NCBI GenBank assembly: GCA_034008185.1 | Contig: CM067083.1 | Coordinates: 123,150,337 to 123,214,336 of the forward strand | From: Gorsachius magnificus | Lineage: Eukaryota; Chordata; Aves; Pelecaniformes; Ardeidae | DNA: 64,000 bases | Direction: 5' to 3' | In this document: positions 60,967-64,000 of the stretch, piece by piece | How positions within the stretch are numbered: position 1 is the stretch's first letter | Layout of the letters: each line of letters opens with the position of its first letter | Made by a program: the position numbers and the translations under genes | The notes under the pieces: model-generated | Seen by the model: the letters and a program-made list of their open reading frames with translations, nothing else | Told to the model about the DNA's origin: nothing | Database searches by the model: none

Positions 60967-62490
60967 ACTAGTGACAAAGAAGAAAATTTTCCTTTCTGTA
61001 TTGGGAGCCTCACGGCGATGATGGTTTCTCGTGAGTTACTTCCATTCCGCCCAGGGTATAGTGGTGTTCTTCGCCTTGAGCCTCGGAATTAACTGTCGGT
61101 GCAAAGGCTGCTACGTGCCAAGCTATGTGATTTGCAATTGCAATTTTGTGAACGGCAATATTTATGCTGACTTCTGTGCTTGTAATTACCCACGAGCACA
61201 AAAGTGTATCCTGGAAAGTAGAGGCCACGGAAAAGTAGCCTGTTACCACCGTCGGACCAGAGTCTGCCGGAGCTTTACGGGCCTCGGTTGTCTTGATCTT
61301 GCTGTGTCCAACGCTGCAGAGCCTTTCCCTCGAGCCGAGGAGGGGAGATCGCACCAGTGCACGCTGCGGGAAAACCCAGATGCGTGGAACAGGCACCATT
61401 CCTTGAGTTTCTTTCCGAGAGGTACCAGCTCTAGCGCTTAAAGCAGAAGTTAACCACCAGGGTTATCTCAAAGCATAGATGTGTGGGGCTATTCACTACG
61501 AGTTTCGAGATGACCCGTCAAGATTTCTGGGCCCCGTATCCTCACGTCTGTGTGAAAGTCAGTCCGTCAGATCGTGTCTGAGACGTGGCTGCTTTGTGAA
61601 ACGCGCTTGGGGACCCATCCAGTTCAGCATCGTGTTCGATGAATGCAATTTTCCTTGAAGCGAAAGGTACTTCTGGTGCTGACTTCTTTCAAATCATCAG
61701 CTCTCAGCAAAGAAAATTTGCTGAATGCACCAGCATAATTAACCAGTTTTCTCCTGTTTAAACACACGAGATGGAAGTTCTTGAAGCACCCACCTTCAAA
61801 AGGCACAATTTACGTCACGAAACCTCCAAACCTGCCAGCACTAAGAGGAGGAAGGAAGCTCCAAGAAGAGAGGAAAACCACACAAAGTCTATTGGAAACG
61901 CTGCATAGCATCACGCCTATCTTAAAAAAAGATCTTATAATAGCGTGTCCTCAAACAGTGTGAGGATTGCTGGCAGCTGGAGCCGGCCTCTGCTTAATTC
62001 CTCCTTGTTCCTGGGCAGCGTGAGGTTTGCTACGCGAGGGGTTGGAAGTCTCATCCGCGCGGTGTTGAGTGGCCGAGGAGCCCCCGGGAAGGGTCAGAGC
62101 TCGGGGGACTTGGACAAGAACCCAAGGCTCTGTACCCAGCCCATGCAGGGGTGAGCAAACTTTTGCTTGGGTGAGCAGGCTTTTAGTGGTGTGGGACTGG
62201 TGAATATGGTAAAAATAAACAAACTTCTGTGGTGGCAGAAGGGGGAAGGTTGTTCCATGCCAAATTGAAGCTCGATTTCTCAACAAGTGAGAATTCTGCT
62301 GCTGAGTCACTCAAAGATACCTCTTTTTTCTTATCTTAATCCATTTTTATACATTTTGAAGTGTAAGGGGGAAATTTTGCTAGACCCTTTTAACCTAAAG
62401 GGACTAAAATCTATTTATTTTAAAACCATTAAGGCTGCATCTTAATAAGAGCAGAAACGCTCAGCATCATCACTGTCTGCGTGCTGAAAA
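60967..62490. other. Intergenic stretch; overlapping unassigned open frames
   Basis: Between 61010 and 61441 both strands are open for about 130 codons. The + frame is Cys-rich and the - frame is not, and neither has a recognisable family. Bases 62010-62110 are relatively CpG-rich. No gene is supported. Confidence 0.45.
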
Positions 62491-62558
62491 TAGAATCACA
62501 GAATTGTTTAGGTTGGAAAAGACCTTTCTGATCATTGGGTCCCACCGCTAACGCTAAA
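62491..62558 (-). mobile_element. CR1 3'-terminal scrap
   Basis: agaatcacagaattgtttag, gttggaaaagacctttctga and gggtcccaccgctaac are the reverse complement of a CR1 end; only the terminal 65 bases survive. Confidence 0.86.
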
Positions 62559-64000
62559 ATATTTGCTTTTTAGGGGCAGTTATTTTTTTTTTTTTGTCTA
62601 CATTTTTCACTGCAGGGTATAGAAGGGGCAAGCTCTGGTTTCTCCTCCTAGCAAATAACTGGTCTCAGTAGCGGTTCCCAGGGAAGGGCTGGTGGCCCCG
62701 GGGATTGCGGGTGGTGGGCAGGGTTGGTTCTTCCATCTGGGTGGCAAAGCAGCTGGGAACCCCCAGCTGCCTCTGCAAAAACTGCCCTTGGGAGGCAAGA
62801 GGCTCATCAGTAATTAAGGAACGTGGATATCGAGCTAATTTCAGATTTGCACTTTCTCACACATTTTAATGTCTCTTTATTGAGGCGGGGGCGGAGGGGG
62901 TTCCTTGGTGAAAGCAGACCCGCCGTTTGCAAGCCAAATAAAATGCCAGATGCCAGATCCGTGCCCAAACGGGATATTTTTAAAGAGTGGGGATGGTCAC
63001 GCCTATACGGCGTGAAAGCCGGGTTCGGTCATGGATTTTCTGCTCGACCCACAGGAGTTGCAGCCACTGCTCCCCATCCATGAAAACGGGGAGAACAAAG
63101 CTTTCTTCCACGCTTTGTCTGCGGGGTCTGTTTTAGCTTGGAGCTTTTTAGCCATGATTTCCCTGCTCTCCAAGCCCTGTGAGAGCTCCGCTTCATCCCG
63201 TGCCCCAGATACGCGTTGCACCAGAATCAGGAAGGTAAGCATAAAAAGTAAAGAAGAGTTATTTTCCAGACTGCTGCTAATTACCCTGATACGGTGGCAA
63301 TTAAGAGGTGGCGTTTTCACATGGCCCTGGCTGCCTTTATGTAATGCAGAGCTTCCTACAGGACAGGTTTAACCAGCATTTTAGGTAAGGTGCCGAATGA
63401 AACCCATCTTACTAATGCAATCAGAATGCCAAGTGCTAAAGGAAAGGGGGGCCGGGGGGGGGGGGGGGAAGAGAAGGAAAAAACAAAAAAGTGTTTATTA
63501 TTGTTTGCACTCAAAATGCGGCATGGGAGCCCCTAGGAAGGCGCTGCCTTCCAGCTTGGGGGAAAATCCAAACGAGAAATATTTTGCAGTATTTTTGTCC
63601 TGTAAGCGCACGGGAATCCCAGCGGGCGTCTCGGGGTGTGTGTGTGGGGGTGTCGGAAAAGCCACATTGAATTTAACCCCTGCAGTACCCGGGGGAGATC
63701 GAGTGATGTTACCCCCACGACGCGGAGGGAATAGCAAAGATGGGGAACACCCAGGGAGCTGCTCCGAGAGCCTCCAGGCCACTGTGGTGGGCGCAGGTCC
63801 CCTCCCGGCCGGGCGCTTCACCCTCGCCCAGACCTGTCCCCCCATCCTGGAGGAAAGGCAGAGCGGGACGGTGGCACTGCCGCATCTCCTGTAAAAGGGC
63901 TCGGCTGGAACTCATCTGTTCCTTTTCCCTCGGGGGGATATATTCCACCACTAAAAATTTTCTGGCCTGCGGGGCCTCAAGTGTAGAGGCCATTATTTTT
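62559..64000. other. Right-edge intergenic DNA, CpG- and G-run-rich
   Basis: CpG density rises clearly from about 63600 (for example within 63620-63900), and a G6-CC-G15 run lies at 63446-63468. This could be the shore of a CpG island of the next gene. The open frames at 63031-63372 and 63397-63894 show no family features I recognise, and I see no HMG box, so I do not call an exon. Confidence 0.5.
63446..63468 (+). repeat. G6-CC-G15 run
   Basis: Longest guanine run in the window, capable of G-quadruplex formation; its exact length is sequencing-sensitive. Confidence 0.85.

Noticed and set aside
60482..61021. 179-codon + strand frame rich in Pro and Gln
   Set aside because: Antisense reading of the CR1 copy at 60506-60966.
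63031..63372. Open frame beginning MDFLLDPQELQPLLPIHENG as a possible first exon of SOX7
   Set aside because: It has no HMG-box sequence or SOX7-like N-terminus, and a G/C-rich open frame of 113 codons is expected by chance.
1..64000. CRISPR arrays, bacterial operons, prophage or insertion sequences
   Set aside because: Spliced exons, CR1 retrotransposons and base composition show vertebrate nuclear DNA; no regularly spaced direct repeats other than the minisatellite were seen.
1..64000. tRNA, rRNA, snoRNA or microRNA genes within the introns
   Set aside because: No cloverleaf with A and B boxes, rRNA segment or convincing C/D or H/ACA box arrangement was found by eye; a covariance-model search would be needed to exclude small ones.

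Overview
This is vertebrate nuclear DNA from an archosaur-type genome, most probably a bird. The evidence is the abundance of CR1 LINE fragments ending in the ATTCTATG-type octamer, the near absence of other transposon classes, and a split gene with GT-AG introns.

Only one protein-coding gene can be supported: PINX1 (PIN2/TERF1-interacting telomerase inhibitor, a nucleolar ribosome-biogenesis and telomere factor), read on the + strand. Its first exons, which encode the start and the G-patch domain, lie to the left of the window. Four coding exons are visible at 86-164, 3803-3895, 6633-6709 and 56897-57358. Their phases fit each other exactly. The last intron is about 50.2 kb long and fills most of the window. 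The final exon is notable: its frame stops at 57356-57358, but a neighbouring frame stays open for 45 more Lys-rich codons to 57470. This suggests a one-base frameshift at the C-terminus, or a sequence error.

Layout: 1-6709, three exons and two short introns; 6710-56896, the giant last intron, holding about twenty CR1 pieces, including a 2.3-kb element on the - strand with a nearly continuous reverse-transcriptase frame (18484-20805), and a 0.75-kb array of a 21-bp pyrimidine/purine minisatellite (15747-16502); 56897-about 58300, last exon and probable 3' UTR; 58300-64000, intergenic DNA with two more CR1 pieces and rising CpG and G-run content at the right edge. From vertebrate synteny (human PINX1-SOX7) I would expect SOX7 beyond the right edge, but none of it is visible here.

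Points that most repay checking: the C-terminal frameshift in PINX1; an acceptor immediately followed by a perfect donor at the third visible exon (a recursive-splice-like site); a possible intronic polyadenylation isoform just after it; a pair of about 96% similar composite CR1 copies that share a 250-bp non-CR1 module (42604-43229 and 53292-53915); and an unassigned glycoprotein-like frame at 38449-38902 that may be a retroviral relic.
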